In this document: piece by piece, positions 27,039-34,365 of the stretch
Layout: each line of letters begins with the position of its first letter
Numbering within the stretch: the first letter of the stretch is position 1
NCBI GenBank assembly: GCA_019459185.1
Contig: JAIBEO010000128.1
Coordinates: forward strand, 1 to 44,991
Length of the DNA: 44,991 nucleotides
Source: Rhizobium sp.
GTDB lineage: Bacteria; Pseudomonadota; Gammaproteobacteria; Xanthomonadales; Xanthomonadaceae
Reading direction: 5' to 3'
Program-made: the position numbers and the translations under genes
The notes under the pieces: model-generated
Seen by the model: only the letters and a program-made list of their open reading frames with translations
Told to the model about the DNA's origin: nothing
Databases searched by the model: none

Positions 27039-27556
27039 GCCGCCAGCCCCACGCCCGGTCGCGGATTCTCGAGGCCTCCCGGAGCCTGATCAGGTCGGGA
27101 GGCGCGAGAAGCCTGACCCTAGGCAAGCTCAAGGTTGCCGCCAGCGTCACCAACGGCGGGGTTCTTTACCACTGGCCGAACCGGGAGGCATTGCTCGAGG
27201 CGCTGGTGAGCCAGGACATCGACATGTGGATCCAGCAGAGTCAAGCCCTCCGGGGAGATCGTGATGCGGTGCTGGGGCACGTCCGCAGCGCCCTCTCCGC
27301 GGACGAGGGCATCGGAGAGGTGGCCGCCAGCCTGCTCCCCGAGCTTCGTCGGTATCCGGCGTTGCAGCTGCGCATCAGGTCGCGTTTCGAGGGTCTGTTC
27401 CATGGCTGGCATTGGGACGAGGCCGACGTGTACCGATACGCCCTGCTGCTTGCAGCCGAAGGAGCATTCTGGCGGCGCCTCCATGGCATGGCGCCGGTCG
27501 TTCCGCAGTTGGACGCCCGGTTGCTGGCACTGATCGAGGAGCGAATCGATGGATAG
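27035..27556 (+). CDS. TetR/AcrR-family regulator in the efflux operon
   Basis: A 173-residue regulator with an N-terminal helix-turn-helix (about residues 8-55: RSRILEASRSLIRSGGARSLTLGKLKVAASVTNGGVLYHWPNREALLEALV) and an all-helical ligand domain. It is shorter than the usual 190-210 residues. Coupled by a 4-base overlap to the pump gene, it should repress its own operon. This placement downstream of the pump is unusual, since such repressors are more often divergent from it. Confidence 0.85.
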   Translation: MSRQPHARSRILEASRSLIRSGGARSLTLGKLKVAASVTNGGVLYHWPNREALLEALVSQDIDMWIQQSQALRGDRDAVLGHVRSALSADEGIGEVAASLLPELRRYPALQLRIRSRFEGLFHGWHWDEADVYRYALLLAAEGAFWRRLHGMAPVVPQLDARLLALIEERIDG

Positions 27557-28601
27557 TCTGGGAATCGGGGAGGCAGCGGGCGGCCATGGATGGGGCATCA
27601 CCCGGCATTGTGTTGCCTCCGTCCTGTTTGGTGCTGCCCTGTGCGTGGGTGGTCCCGCTTGGGCGCAGGACGGTGCCGTCACGTTGTCGATCGAGAACGA
27701 CGTATTCACCGGTTCCGACGACAGCTACAGCAACGGGTTCGGCGCAAGCTGGGTTTCCAGGGACATCACCAGCTATGGGCAGTCCAGCTTCATCCGTCGA
27801 TGGGCTCGTTTCTGGGACATCCTTCCCTACGTTGGCGACGAGGGTTACACGACTTACGCCGCATGGTCCGTCGTGCAGGAGATGCACACGCCGGCGGATA
27901 TCGGCCTTGAGGTACCCCTTGCGAGCGACCAACCCTACGCCGGGGTCCTGTATGTCAACAGCACGCTCTACGCCCGGTCCGATCGTTGGTCCCATGCCTG
28001 GGAGCTGAAGCTGGGTGTCGTCGGGCCATCCGCGCAGGCTGACACCGTACAGCGCCAGTTCCACCAGTTGATCGGCGCGGATGAGCCGATGGGCTGGGAC
28101 GCTCAGCTGCCGGACGAGCCGGTGGCCAACGTGGGCCTGACCAGCACTTATCTCTGGAAAGAGGGCGGCTTGGGGCGGTCTGCACAATGGCGCCTGCTGC
28201 CGGTTGGCAGTGTCTCGCTGGGCAACTACTTCACGGGCGTGGGCGCCGGCATGTACGGCGAGCTCGGCTGGAACCTGGTGGACGCGTTCGGAGGCAGTTC
28301 ACTGCGCGAAGGGCTGAGTGCGGCTTCGACGGTAGGGGTCGGCCCGGTCGATGGTTGGTCGCTGTCGTTTTTTAGCGGCCTGAGCCTGCATGCCGTCGGC
28401 TACTACCTGCCATTGGACGGGACGATGGCACGGGACAGCCGGTCGGTCGATTCCAAGCCGGTCGTTGGCAGTGCCAGCTTGGGCGCCGCCGTTCGCCATG
28501 GCCGTTGGGTCCTCAGCCTTTCGCTGACTGATTCGACCAAGGCCTTCGAGGGGCAGGACGATGGCGCCGAGTTCGGGGCGCTCAGTCTGTCCTGGTTCTG
28601 A
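27549..28601 (+). CDS. LpxR-like outer-membrane lipid A deacylase (DUF2219)
   Basis: A 350-residue outer-membrane barrel with an N-terminal signal peptide ending AWA (near residue 39). The LpxR signature is clear: SIENDVFTGSDDSYSNGF, where the N-D and D-x-Y-x-N-G residues bind calcium and shape the active site. LpxR removes the 3'-acyloxyacyl chain of lipid A in Salmonella and relatives; activity here is inferred. It overlaps the TetR gene by 8 bases, so a lipid A modifying enzyme is produced with the efflux pump. The C-terminal end ...LSLSWF has the terminal aromatic of outer-membrane barrels. Confidence 0.84.
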   Translation: MDSLGIGEAAGGHGWGITRHCVASVLFGAALCVGGPAWAQDGAVTLSIENDVFTGSDDSYSNGFGASWVSRDITSYGQSSFIRRWARFWDILPYVGDEGYTTYAAWSVVQEMHTPADIGLEVPLASDQPYAGVLYVNSTLYARSDRWSHAWELKLGVVGPSAQADTVQRQFHQLIGADEPMGWDAQLPDEPVANVGLTSTYLWKEGGLGRSAQWRLLPVGSVSLGNYFTGVGAGMYGELGWNLVDAFGGSSLREGLSAASTVGVGPVDGWSLSFFSGLSLHAVGYYLPLDGTMARDSRSVDSKPVVGSASLGAAVRHGRWVLSLSLTDSTKAFEGQDDGAEFGALSLSWF

Positions 28602-28683
28602 TTCGGGATGCCGTCTTTCACAACAACGCAATCCGGGTGGCGGCTGCCGCCGCCCGACAGGACCCAGGGAAGACCCACCTGAT

Positions 28684-29388
28684 ATGGACAAATCACCAGT
28701 GCCGAGGCCAAGTCGGCCCCAGTCGCTGCCGTCGCGTGCGTCGGGATCGGGGGAGGTCGACAAGCTCGGCGCGCGCCTTCGCGCCTACGGCTATTCAGAG
28801 AATGACCTTCGGGCCTTGGACGCGTTCAGGCGTTCCTATGCAAGTGCTTATGAGTACACCGTTGGCGTCATTCGTGACGAGCTTCGTGTGGCGCCAACGG
28901 GTCGGCCGGCCAAGTCGACCAGTGCCATTCGAGACAAGCTCCATCGATCGTCCACGCGATTGAGCCAGATGCAGGACATTGCGGGTTGCCGGCTAGTGGT
29001 GGGGAACCGAAGGCAGCAAGACGCCCTCGTGGCCCGCATCACGGAGCTTTTTCCCGGGAGCACCGTCGTAGATCGCCGGGAGCGGCCGAGCAACGGCTAT
29101 CGGGCGGTGCACGTGATCGTGTGGTTGCAGGACAAGGCCGTCGAGGTCCAGGTGCGAACGGAACCCCAGCACGCCTGGGCGGAGTACGCGGAGAAGCTGG
29201 CCGATACAATCGATCCGGCACTGAAGTATGGGAGCGGGCCGGAGAATCAGCGTTCGATCCTTCATGCACTGTCGACCGTAGCCCATTTCGTCGAGCAGAT
29301 CGAACTCGAAGTCGAGGGGCAACACCAGCAGTTCGCTGCTGCATTGGCGGAAGTCGCCCGAAAGCTCGCAGACCTGCACAAGGAGTAG
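28684..29388 (+). CDS. Single-domain RelA/SpoT-type (p)ppGpp synthetase
   Basis: A 234-residue cytoplasmic protein with only the RelA/SpoT synthetase fold; no HD hydrolase and no TGS/ACT tail, so it belongs with the small alarmone synthetases or their toxic relatives. Key pieces are GRPAKSTSAIRDKLHR (about 73-88), LSQMQDIAGCRLVV (93-106), RPSNGYRAVHVIV (134-146) with the stacking tyrosine Y139, and AVEVQVRTEPQHAWAEYAEKL (152-172), which has the catalytic glutamate E154. The start at 28684 has a weak ribosome site. The stop lies 3 bases before the ATG of a small acidic ORF, as in toxin-antitoxin pairs. Housekeeping role or toxic role cannot be told from sequence. Confidence 0.86.
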   Translation: MDKSPVPRPSRPQSLPSRASGSGEVDKLGARLRAYGYSENDLRALDAFRRSYASAYEYTVGVIRDELRVAPTGRPAKSTSAIRDKLHRSSTRLSQMQDIAGCRLVVGNRRQQDALVARITELFPGSTVVDRRERPSNGYRAVHVIVWLQDKAVEVQVRTEPQHAWAEYAEKLADTIDPALKYGSGPENQRSILHALSTVAHFVEQIELEVEGQHQQFAAALAEVARKLADLHKE

Positions 29389-29391
29389 GAG

Positions 29392-29646
29392 ATGCTATTT
29401 CTGATCGAATATGACCGGCTGCGCGGGGACATCGTGAGCATAGCCACGTTTTCGGATGACAAGCGGGAGCAAGTCAACGACGCTCGACTTGAGTTGGAGT
29501 TGCGAATGCGCAGCGATGCCCCGGGGCGGGAAGTGGTGGTGCTTGACGCAGTCGACGAAGACGCGCTGAGACTGACGCATGCGCGCTACTTCAAGTCCGC
29601 ACAGGCGTTGCTCCCTGTTGCCCCCGGGTTGCCCGTGGCGTCATGA
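29392..29646 (+). CDS. Small acidic protein coupled to the RelA/SpoT gene
   Basis: An 84-residue, strongly acidic soluble protein (MLFLIEYDRLRGDIVSIA... SDDKREQ... VLDAVDEDALRLTHARYF). It begins 3 bases after the upstream stop, with AGGAG just before the ATG, so it is translationally coupled. I recognise no domain. Size, acidity and position fit an antitoxin or a regulatory partner of the synthetase, but it could also be an unrelated conserved protein; this placement in other genomes would decide. Confidence 0.7.
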   Translation: MLFLIEYDRLRGDIVSIATFSDDKREQVNDARLELELRMRSDAPGREVVVLDAVDEDALRLTHARYFKSAQALLPVAPGLPVAS

Positions 29647-29775
29647 GACTCGTGTGCCATGGAAAGCTGTTGAGGCTCGCCCACAAATGACAGCCCCTGC
29701 GCACCGCGATTGACCATGTCCGCTGGCCAAGGCCAGGTCTCTGCTTGCGGCAATCCAGCCATGCGTGCAGCTGAC

Positions 29776-30069
29776 GGCCTGGAAGTCGACCACATCGGCG
29801 TGATCCTCGGCCCCGATCTGGTGGTGCGCGACGGGCGCTTCGTCACCCGGCCCGAGTGCCGCTCGAAGATGGACCGCTCGATCCGCGGCTGGAAGAAGCT
29901 GGTGAAGGAGCAGCCCGAGGCCATGGCCCGCGTCGACCGCATCATCCGCAACACCTATCGCACGCTCATGACGCGCGGCATGAAGAGTTGCACAGTGACC
30001 TCGCTGGATGAGGAGACACGTGCCTACATTAAGGGGCGGATATACGCCTACAACGGACCAATGAGCTAA
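29776..30069 (+). pseudogene. 3' remnant of a second DUF2075 helicase gene
   Basis: From 29776 the frame reads GLEVDHIGVILGPDLVVRDG... and continues to a stop at 30067-30069. It is the last fifth of a DUF2075 helicase and matches the gene at 12.4-14.3 kb closely up to about base 30000, then ends in a different tail (ETRAYIKGRI). The ATP-binding half and the nuclease part are absent; upstream (29647-29775) there is no matching sequence. The frame is open from an ATG at 29710, so a 119-residue product is possible, but it has no Walker motifs and is most likely inactive. The divergent tail suggests descent from a paralogue and not a simple copy of the intact gene. Confidence 0.8.
29781..30003 (+). 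repeat. Direct repeat, copy 2 (DUF2075 remnant)
   Basis: Partner of the segment at 14001-14223, offset by exactly 15780 bases without indels. Recombination between the two would remove the acyl-CoA synthetase, mgtC, the AAA regulator, azoR, the efflux operon and the RelA/SpoT pair. Confidence 0.9.
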
Positions 30070-30087
30070 TTGGAGGCGCAATTCTAC

Positions 30088-30145
30088 CCTTTATAGGCAA
30101 TTAGTATAAAAGGCGGTAAGCTGCCCTTTAATGGCGTATAAGAGG
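30088..30145 (+). promoter_or_regulatory. Inverted repeats upstream of hipB, candidate operator/promoter
   Basis: AT-rich for this genome. Near-perfect arms CCTTTATA (30088-30095) and TATAAAAGG (30105-30113) surround a 9-base spacer. A second, weaker pair, CCTTTAA (30125-30131) and TATAAGAGG (30137-30145), follows. HipB-type antitoxins bind such inverted repeats to repress their own operon. The TATAAA at 30105-30110 could also serve as a -10 element. Confidence 0.5.
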
Positions 30146-30168
30146 TTAGAAAGGCAGAATCCCGCCCC

Positions 30169-30468
30169 ATGAGCGCTATCAATTTCCAGACGCCAGAAGA
30201 GATCCAGTCCGAGCTGGGAGAACGGCTGCGCCAGCTTCGGCTTGGCAGGCGGTTGACCCAGGCGGGGCTGGCCAGCCGGGCGGGTGTTTCCCCCCGGGCG
30301 CTGCGCGCCCTGGAAAGCGGTGAAGGCTCGAACCTGGTCACCTTGATCCGGGTGCTGAAGGCGCTGGAGGCGCTTGCCAGCCTTGACGCGCTGGCACCGC
30401 AGCCCACGGTGAGCCCGATGGCCCTGCTTACCGGCAGCCGCCTGCCCAAGCGTGGCACCCGGAACTGA
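30169..30468 (+). CDS. hipB: HipB-like XRE-family antitoxin
   Basis: A 99-residue DNA-binding protein with an XRE helix-turn-helix at about residues 16-70 (LGERLRQLRLGRRLTQAGLASRAGVSPRALRALESGEGSNLVTLIRVLKALEAL). The C-terminal 25 residues are polar and should contact HipA. It should neutralise the kinase encoded 6 bases downstream and repress the pair through the inverted repeats at 30088-30145. No strong ribosome site is visible before the ATG. Confidence 0.88.
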   Translation: MSAINFQTPEEIQSELGERLRQLRLGRRLTQAGLASRAGVSPRALRALESGEGSNLVTLIRVLKALEALASLDALAPQPTVSPMALLTGSRLPKRGTRN

Positions 30469-30474
30469 CAGGGC

Positions 30475-31755
30475 ATGAAGCACGTCGAGGTCATCGAGGT
30501 GCGCATCTGGGGCAAGCGGGTGGGCGCCGTGGCGCGGGACCCGAGCCTGGACGCCTATGTATTCGAGTACGCCGACAGTTGGCGCGGGTCTGGGGTGGAG
30601 CTGTCCCCCTTCCTGCTGCCGCTGGGCGCGCCCGGTGGCCTCTTCTCGTTCCCGGCCCTGGACCCGGAGGCCTTCCACCGCTTGCCCGGCCTGCTGGCCG
30701 ACGCCCTGCCCGATGATTTCGGCAACCAGCTCATCAACGGCTGGATGGCCAGCCACGGCGTCCGCGCGGACCAGGTGACCACGCTGGACCGCCTGGCCTA
30801 CATGGGCCGGCGCGGCATGGGCGCGCTGGAGTTCAAGCCCATGCGCGGCGCCAGCGCCGAAAGCGCGGCCCCGATCGAGATGAAGGCGCTGGTGGAAGAG
30901 GCCCGCAAGGCCGTGCACGGCGACCTGGGCGGCGACCGTGAGGCCCGCGCGGCACTGGCCAACATCATCCGCGTGGGCACCTCGGCCGGCGGCGCGCGGG
31001 CCAAGGCGGTGGTGGCGTGGAACCCGGCCACCAACGAGTTGCGCAGCGGCCAGTTCGACGTGGCGCCGGGCTTCGGGCACTGGCTGCTGAAGTTCGACGG
31101 CATGGGCGCGGACAAGGAGCTGGGCCAGAGCCAGTGCTACGGCCGGCGCGAGTTCGCCTACCACCTGATGGCCACCACTGCCGGGGTCACCATGAGCGAA
31201 TGCCGCCTGATGGAGGAAAACGGCCGCGCGCATTTCATGACCCGGCGCTTCGACCGCGACGGCAATCGGAAGATCCACGTGCAAACCCTGGCCGCGCTGC
31301 AGCACATGAGCCACCGGCAGCGTCGAACCCACGCCTACGAATCGCTGTTCATGACGGCACACCAGCTGGGACTTTCCAGCGCGGACCTGCAGCAGTTGTT
31401 CCTGCGCATGGCCTTCAACGTGGCTGGCAAGAACCATGACGACCACGCCAAGAACTTCGCCTTCCTGATGCGCGAAGGCGGGCCGTGGGAACTGGCGCCA
31501 GCTTACGACGTGACCCACGCCTACAACCCGGCCGGTGAATGGACGCGGTACCACCTGATGGGCGTGGCCGGCAAGTTCGACGGGATTACCGCCGCCGACC
31601 TGAAGCAGGTGGCGGCCCGTTTCTCGATACCGGGGGCGGGCGGGCTGATCGACCAGGTCAATGCGGCCGTGGCGCGCTGGCCGGAGTTCGCGCGCGCGGC
31701 GGGGCTGCCGGCGGCGGACCGGGACGAGGTTGGGAGGCTGCTGGTGCGGCTGTAG
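30475..31755 (+). CDS. hipA: HipA-like serine/threonine kinase toxin
   Basis: A 426-residue HipA-family kinase. Seen: the ATP-loop-like GTSAGGARAK (168-177), the catalytic loop NHDDHAKNF (320-328; catalytic aspartate in the D-D-H), and the metal-binding D345 in PAYDVTHAY. HipA of E. coli phosphorylates glutamyl-tRNA synthetase and causes growth arrest; relatives hit other targets, so the target here is open. Length and motif order are normal. Six bases separate it from hipB. The N-terminal subdomain is present in this gene, so it is a two-part and not a three-part HipBST system. Confidence 0.9.
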   Translation: MKHVEVIEVRIWGKRVGAVARDPSLDAYVFEYADSWRGSGVELSPFLLPLGAPGGLFSFPALDPEAFHRLPGLLADALPDDFGNQLINGWMASHGVRADQVTTLDRLAYMGRRGMGALEFKPMRGASAESAAPIEMKALVEEARKAVHGDLGGDREARAALANIIRVGTSAGGARAKAVVAWNPATNELRSGQFDVAPGFGHWLLKFDGMGADKELGQSQCYGRREFAYHLMATTAGVTMSECRLMEENGRAHFMTRRFDRDGNRKIHVQTLAALQHMSHRQRRTHAYESLFMTAHQLGLSSADLQQLFLRMAFNVAGKNHDDHAKNFAFLMREGGPWELAPAYDVTHAYNPAGEWTRYHLMGVAGKFDGITAADLKQVAARFSIPGAGGLIDQVNAAVARWPEFARAAGLPAADRDEVGRLLVRL

Positions 31756-32150
31756 GGATGGTGTTGCGCGAGGAAAACCGACCACCTGTGCGCACCGAAG
31801 GTTGACCAGCCGCGCTGGTCGACGCCAAGGCTATGCCCGCGGAAGGAATGGCGAAATCCAGGCTGGCGTTCTGGTCAATCCAAGCCGCGCAAGATTGTCC
31901 TTTACTGGTAGATATTCGCCGCGCATCAACACCATCGATCCCGGTCCGAGTGGCGGGACCACCGGTCGAGCCACGGGGACGATGGCTCACGTGAAGGAGT
32001 CCGCCGGAAGTCCGGCGCGGGGACGACGATCTCCCTTGTGACCTGCTTTCCAACCAGGAGGCGTTGTCTGGATGGACGGCGACCCGTCCGGTGATACTCC
32101 CCGCCGATTGACCGTTGTAGACCAGCTCTAGCAGCTGCAGGAGAGCACAC
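31756..32150. other. Gap between hipA and the lipase gene
   Basis: This 395-base region has no supported gene. It contains the short perfect stem GACCAGC-CGC-GCTGGTC at 31804-31820, about 50 bases past the hipA stop, without a T tract, so a terminator is only possible. The last bases (CAGGAG 8 bases before ATG 32151) are the ribosome site of the lipase gene. Confidence 0.5.
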
Positions 32151-34121
32151 ATGTTGGGTTCCACTATTCTTGAAGTCGCAATTGGCCTGACATTTGTCTT
32201 TCTGCTGCTGAGTCTTTGCGCGACGGCCCTAGTCGAGGGCATTGTGGAGTGGCGGCAATGGCGCGGGCGGCTCCTTCATGGGAAGTTGCAGAGCCTGCTG
32301 GGCCCGGACCTGCGCGATGTTCTTTACCAAGACCGCCGCATCGCCGACTTGGCCAGCGGTGATCCAGTGCCCCCCGCGCGGTGGGAGGCATGGATCGCAA
32401 GATGGCCTTGGGCGTCGAAGCAGCTTGCCTCATTCCGTCGTAGTGGTGTGTTCATGGTCACCTCGCATTTCGAGGCAGTGGCTGCGGCGCGCAAGTTGAA
32501 CGCGCGGCGGCTGCCATCCCGGATTCCGGACGAGGTTTTTGTCGAGATCGTCTTGGACTGGCTGCAAGGTGTTCAGCTGCCGCAGCAGATGCACCCTGAC
32601 TTCGCTAATGAGCGCACGCTACCGTATCGCCTGGCCACACTTTGGCATGCGATGAATCTTCGGGCGGATGGATCGCAGCCAGCGCTGCGCGAGGAGTTGC
32701 TTCGCTGGTATCGGCAGGCGATGGATAGGGCATCCGGGGAGTACAAGCGACGCATACGTCTTGCGCTCTACGCCATAGGCGCGATTCTCGTGATGTTTAC
32801 CAATGCCGATACGCTCTACATTGCAGGTCGACTCCACGAAGACCCAGCGCTACGCGCCAGCTACGTGTCGCTGAGTGAACGCGTGGCAGCTGAGTGTCCT
32901 CAAGGCGTAGACGCCTGCTCATCGCTGGATCGGATCACCAAGGACATTCTAAAGAATCCTGCCTTGGGCTCTAGCGGACTGCTTGGTTGGTCGGATGAGG
33001 CGTGGCACAGCTTGTCATTGCAGTCTCTATTGGGGTGGTTGCTCACAGTCTTTGCCATTGGGTTAGGCGCAGATTTCTGGTTTGGCGCCCTAAGGAAGAT
33101 GTTGAGCATTCGAAGTGCAGGTGTCCCTGCTGCCGAGGCAGTCGGCACGCGAGTGGAACGGCAACCCGACACGCTCGCGCCGCGTGCGGGCGCGCCACGC
33201 CATCCGCTCGATCTGTCGGCACCGCAAGTCAAGGGATTGCGTGGGTTCCAGCCACTTCGCTATGCCGAGAGCGACGTGCACGCCTTCTGGCTAGCCCACT
33301 TCGCTAGCTTCGCCTACAGCGAGGCCGAGCAGCTGGTTGAAAGCCCGCTTATGAAGGCGCACGGTATTGAGGTGCAGCCTTTCGATACGGCGGGCACCCA
33401 AGGATTTATTTTTTCTTCGGATGCCGCCTGCATTCTGGCGTTCCGCGGAACCGAAATGACCTTGGAAGATTGGATGACCGACGCTGACGCTCGCCAACAT
33501 GAGCCGCCTTGGGAAGAGGCTGGAGAGGGGGTGGGAATCCACAAGGGCTTTCACGATGCGCTAGAGCGTGTATGGGACGAAGTCGCCACGCGTCTGACTG
33601 AGGCCAGGAGGCCCATCTGGATTACCGGCCATAGCCTGGGTGGTGCCTTGGCGCTTCTGGCTGCATCACGATTGACGCGTGAAAGGCCGGCATTGCCGGT
33701 GGCCGGGGTCTATACGTTTGGACAACCGCGCATCGGAAGCAACGCTTGGACGAAGACACTTCCGATCCAATTGCAGCAGCGGATATTCCGCTACGTGAAC
33801 GACAATGACATTGTACCCTTGGTGCCGCCGCAGAGCCCGATTGATTACGAGCATGTCGGGCAGGCACGATACTTTGACGGAAGTGGGCGGTTGCACCATA
33901 CGCGCACGGTATGGGAGCGAATCGCCGAGCAGATAACGCCTGCCTTGAGCATTATTTCGGCTGGAGGCGACGCATGGGCAGAGCACGCGCGGGACCACGT
34001 AAAGGATCGCGTGGCCGATCACAGCATGGCGAGGTATATCGAGTGTCTCGAACGACTCGATGCGGTACGGGCACTGTGGAATCCAGAAGGCTCTGCTCCT
34101 GCGCTGCCGCAATCCAACTGA
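32151..34121 (+). CDS. Membrane-anchored class 3 lipase fusion
   Basis: A 656-residue protein in two parts. The N-terminal half has membrane segments at about 5-29, 203-222 and 291-313, with the conserved MDRASGEYKR (191-200) and NADT (218-221) of a widespread membrane domain of unknown function. The C-terminal part (about 360-600) is an alpha/beta-hydrolase of the class 3 lipase family: FRGTE (431-435), the nucleophile elbow GHSLGG with Ser495, YTFGQPRIG (521-529), the acid in NDNDIVPLVPP (Asp553) and H568 or H582 as catalytic base. It should hydrolyse lipids or phospholipids at the inner membrane. It has a strong ribosome site (AGGAG). Its position in the defence-like island suggests a membrane-damaging effector, but that is inference. 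The gene ends just before an IS remnant; the last residues may have been replaced. Confidence 0.8.
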   Translation: MLGSTILEVAIGLTFVFLLLSLCATALVEGIVEWRQWRGRLLHGKLQSLLGPDLRDVLYQDRRIADLASGDPVPPARWEAWIARWPWASKQLASFRRSGVFMVTSHFEAVAAARKLNARRLPSRIPDEVFVEIVLDWLQGVQLPQQMHPDFANERTLPYRLATLWHAMNLRADGSQPALREELLRWYRQAMDRASGEYKRRIRLALYAIGAILVMFTNADTLYIAGRLHEDPALRASYVSLSERVAAECPQGVDACSSLDRITKDILKNPALGSSGLLGWSDEAWHSLSLQSLLGWLLTVFAIGLGADFWFGALRKMLSIRSAGVPAAEAVGTRVERQPDTLAPRAGAPRHPLDLSAPQVKGLRGFQPLRYAESDVHAFWLAHFASFAYSEAEQLVESPLMKAHGIEVQPFDTAGTQGFIFSSDAACILAFRGTEMTLEDWMTDADARQHEPPWEEAGEGVGIHKGFHDALERVWDEVATRLTEARRPIWITGHSLGGALALLAASRLTRERPALPVAGVYTFGQPRIGSNAWTKTLPIQLQQRIFRYVNDNDIVPLVPPQSPIDYEHVGQARYFDGSGRLHHTRTVWERIAEQITPALSIISAGGDAWAEHARDHVKDRVADHSMARYIECLERLDAVRALWNPEGSAPALPQSN

Positions 34122-34134
34122 GCCCGACGCTGGC

Positions 34135-34330
34135 GGCTTGGCTGGGCATTGCCGCGACGAGCGCCTCAACGAGCCCTGGTTTGCCAACCTGCTGCAGGCT
34201 AGGGCAGTGTTTGAGTCGTTGCGCCGCAAATGCAGCGAGGAAAAGACCGAAGAATGCACTCGGCGGACTGACGCCCGCCGCCCATGCCAAGCGGACGGCC
34301 CAGATCAGCTACCCTAACTTTGGACTCTGA
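34135..34330 (+). pseudogene. IS3-family transposase remnant (frameshifted)
   Basis: From about 34141 the +1 frame reads GHCRDERLNEPWFANLLQAR..., matching the R-D-E-x-L-N-x-x-W-F end of the DDE integrase core in IS3-group OrfB. About 90 bases on, the reading shifts by one base and continues as NALGGLTPAAHAKRTAQ... to a stop at 34328-34330, matching the L-G-G-L-T-P-x-E-x-A tail of the same family. The 5' two thirds of the transposase are missing. No terminal inverted repeat is identified. Confidence 0.7.
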
Positions 34331-34365
34331 ACAGTCCAGTTTCTGAAAGCAGAGGGCATCGAAAC

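Noticed and set aside
28602-28683. GC-rich hairpin between the LpxR-like and RelA/SpoT genes as a terminator
   Set aside because: The arms are imperfect and no T tract follows.
31756-32150. Possible small genes on either strand between hipA and the lipase gene
   Set aside because: Neither strand gives a frame with coding character, a motif or a ribosome site; it is basic, arginine-rich shadow sequence.
34122-34330. Cysteine-rich reading of about 70 residues after the lipase stop
   Set aside because: The two other frames together match an IS3 transposase tail, so the cysteines there are by-product of an alternative frame.
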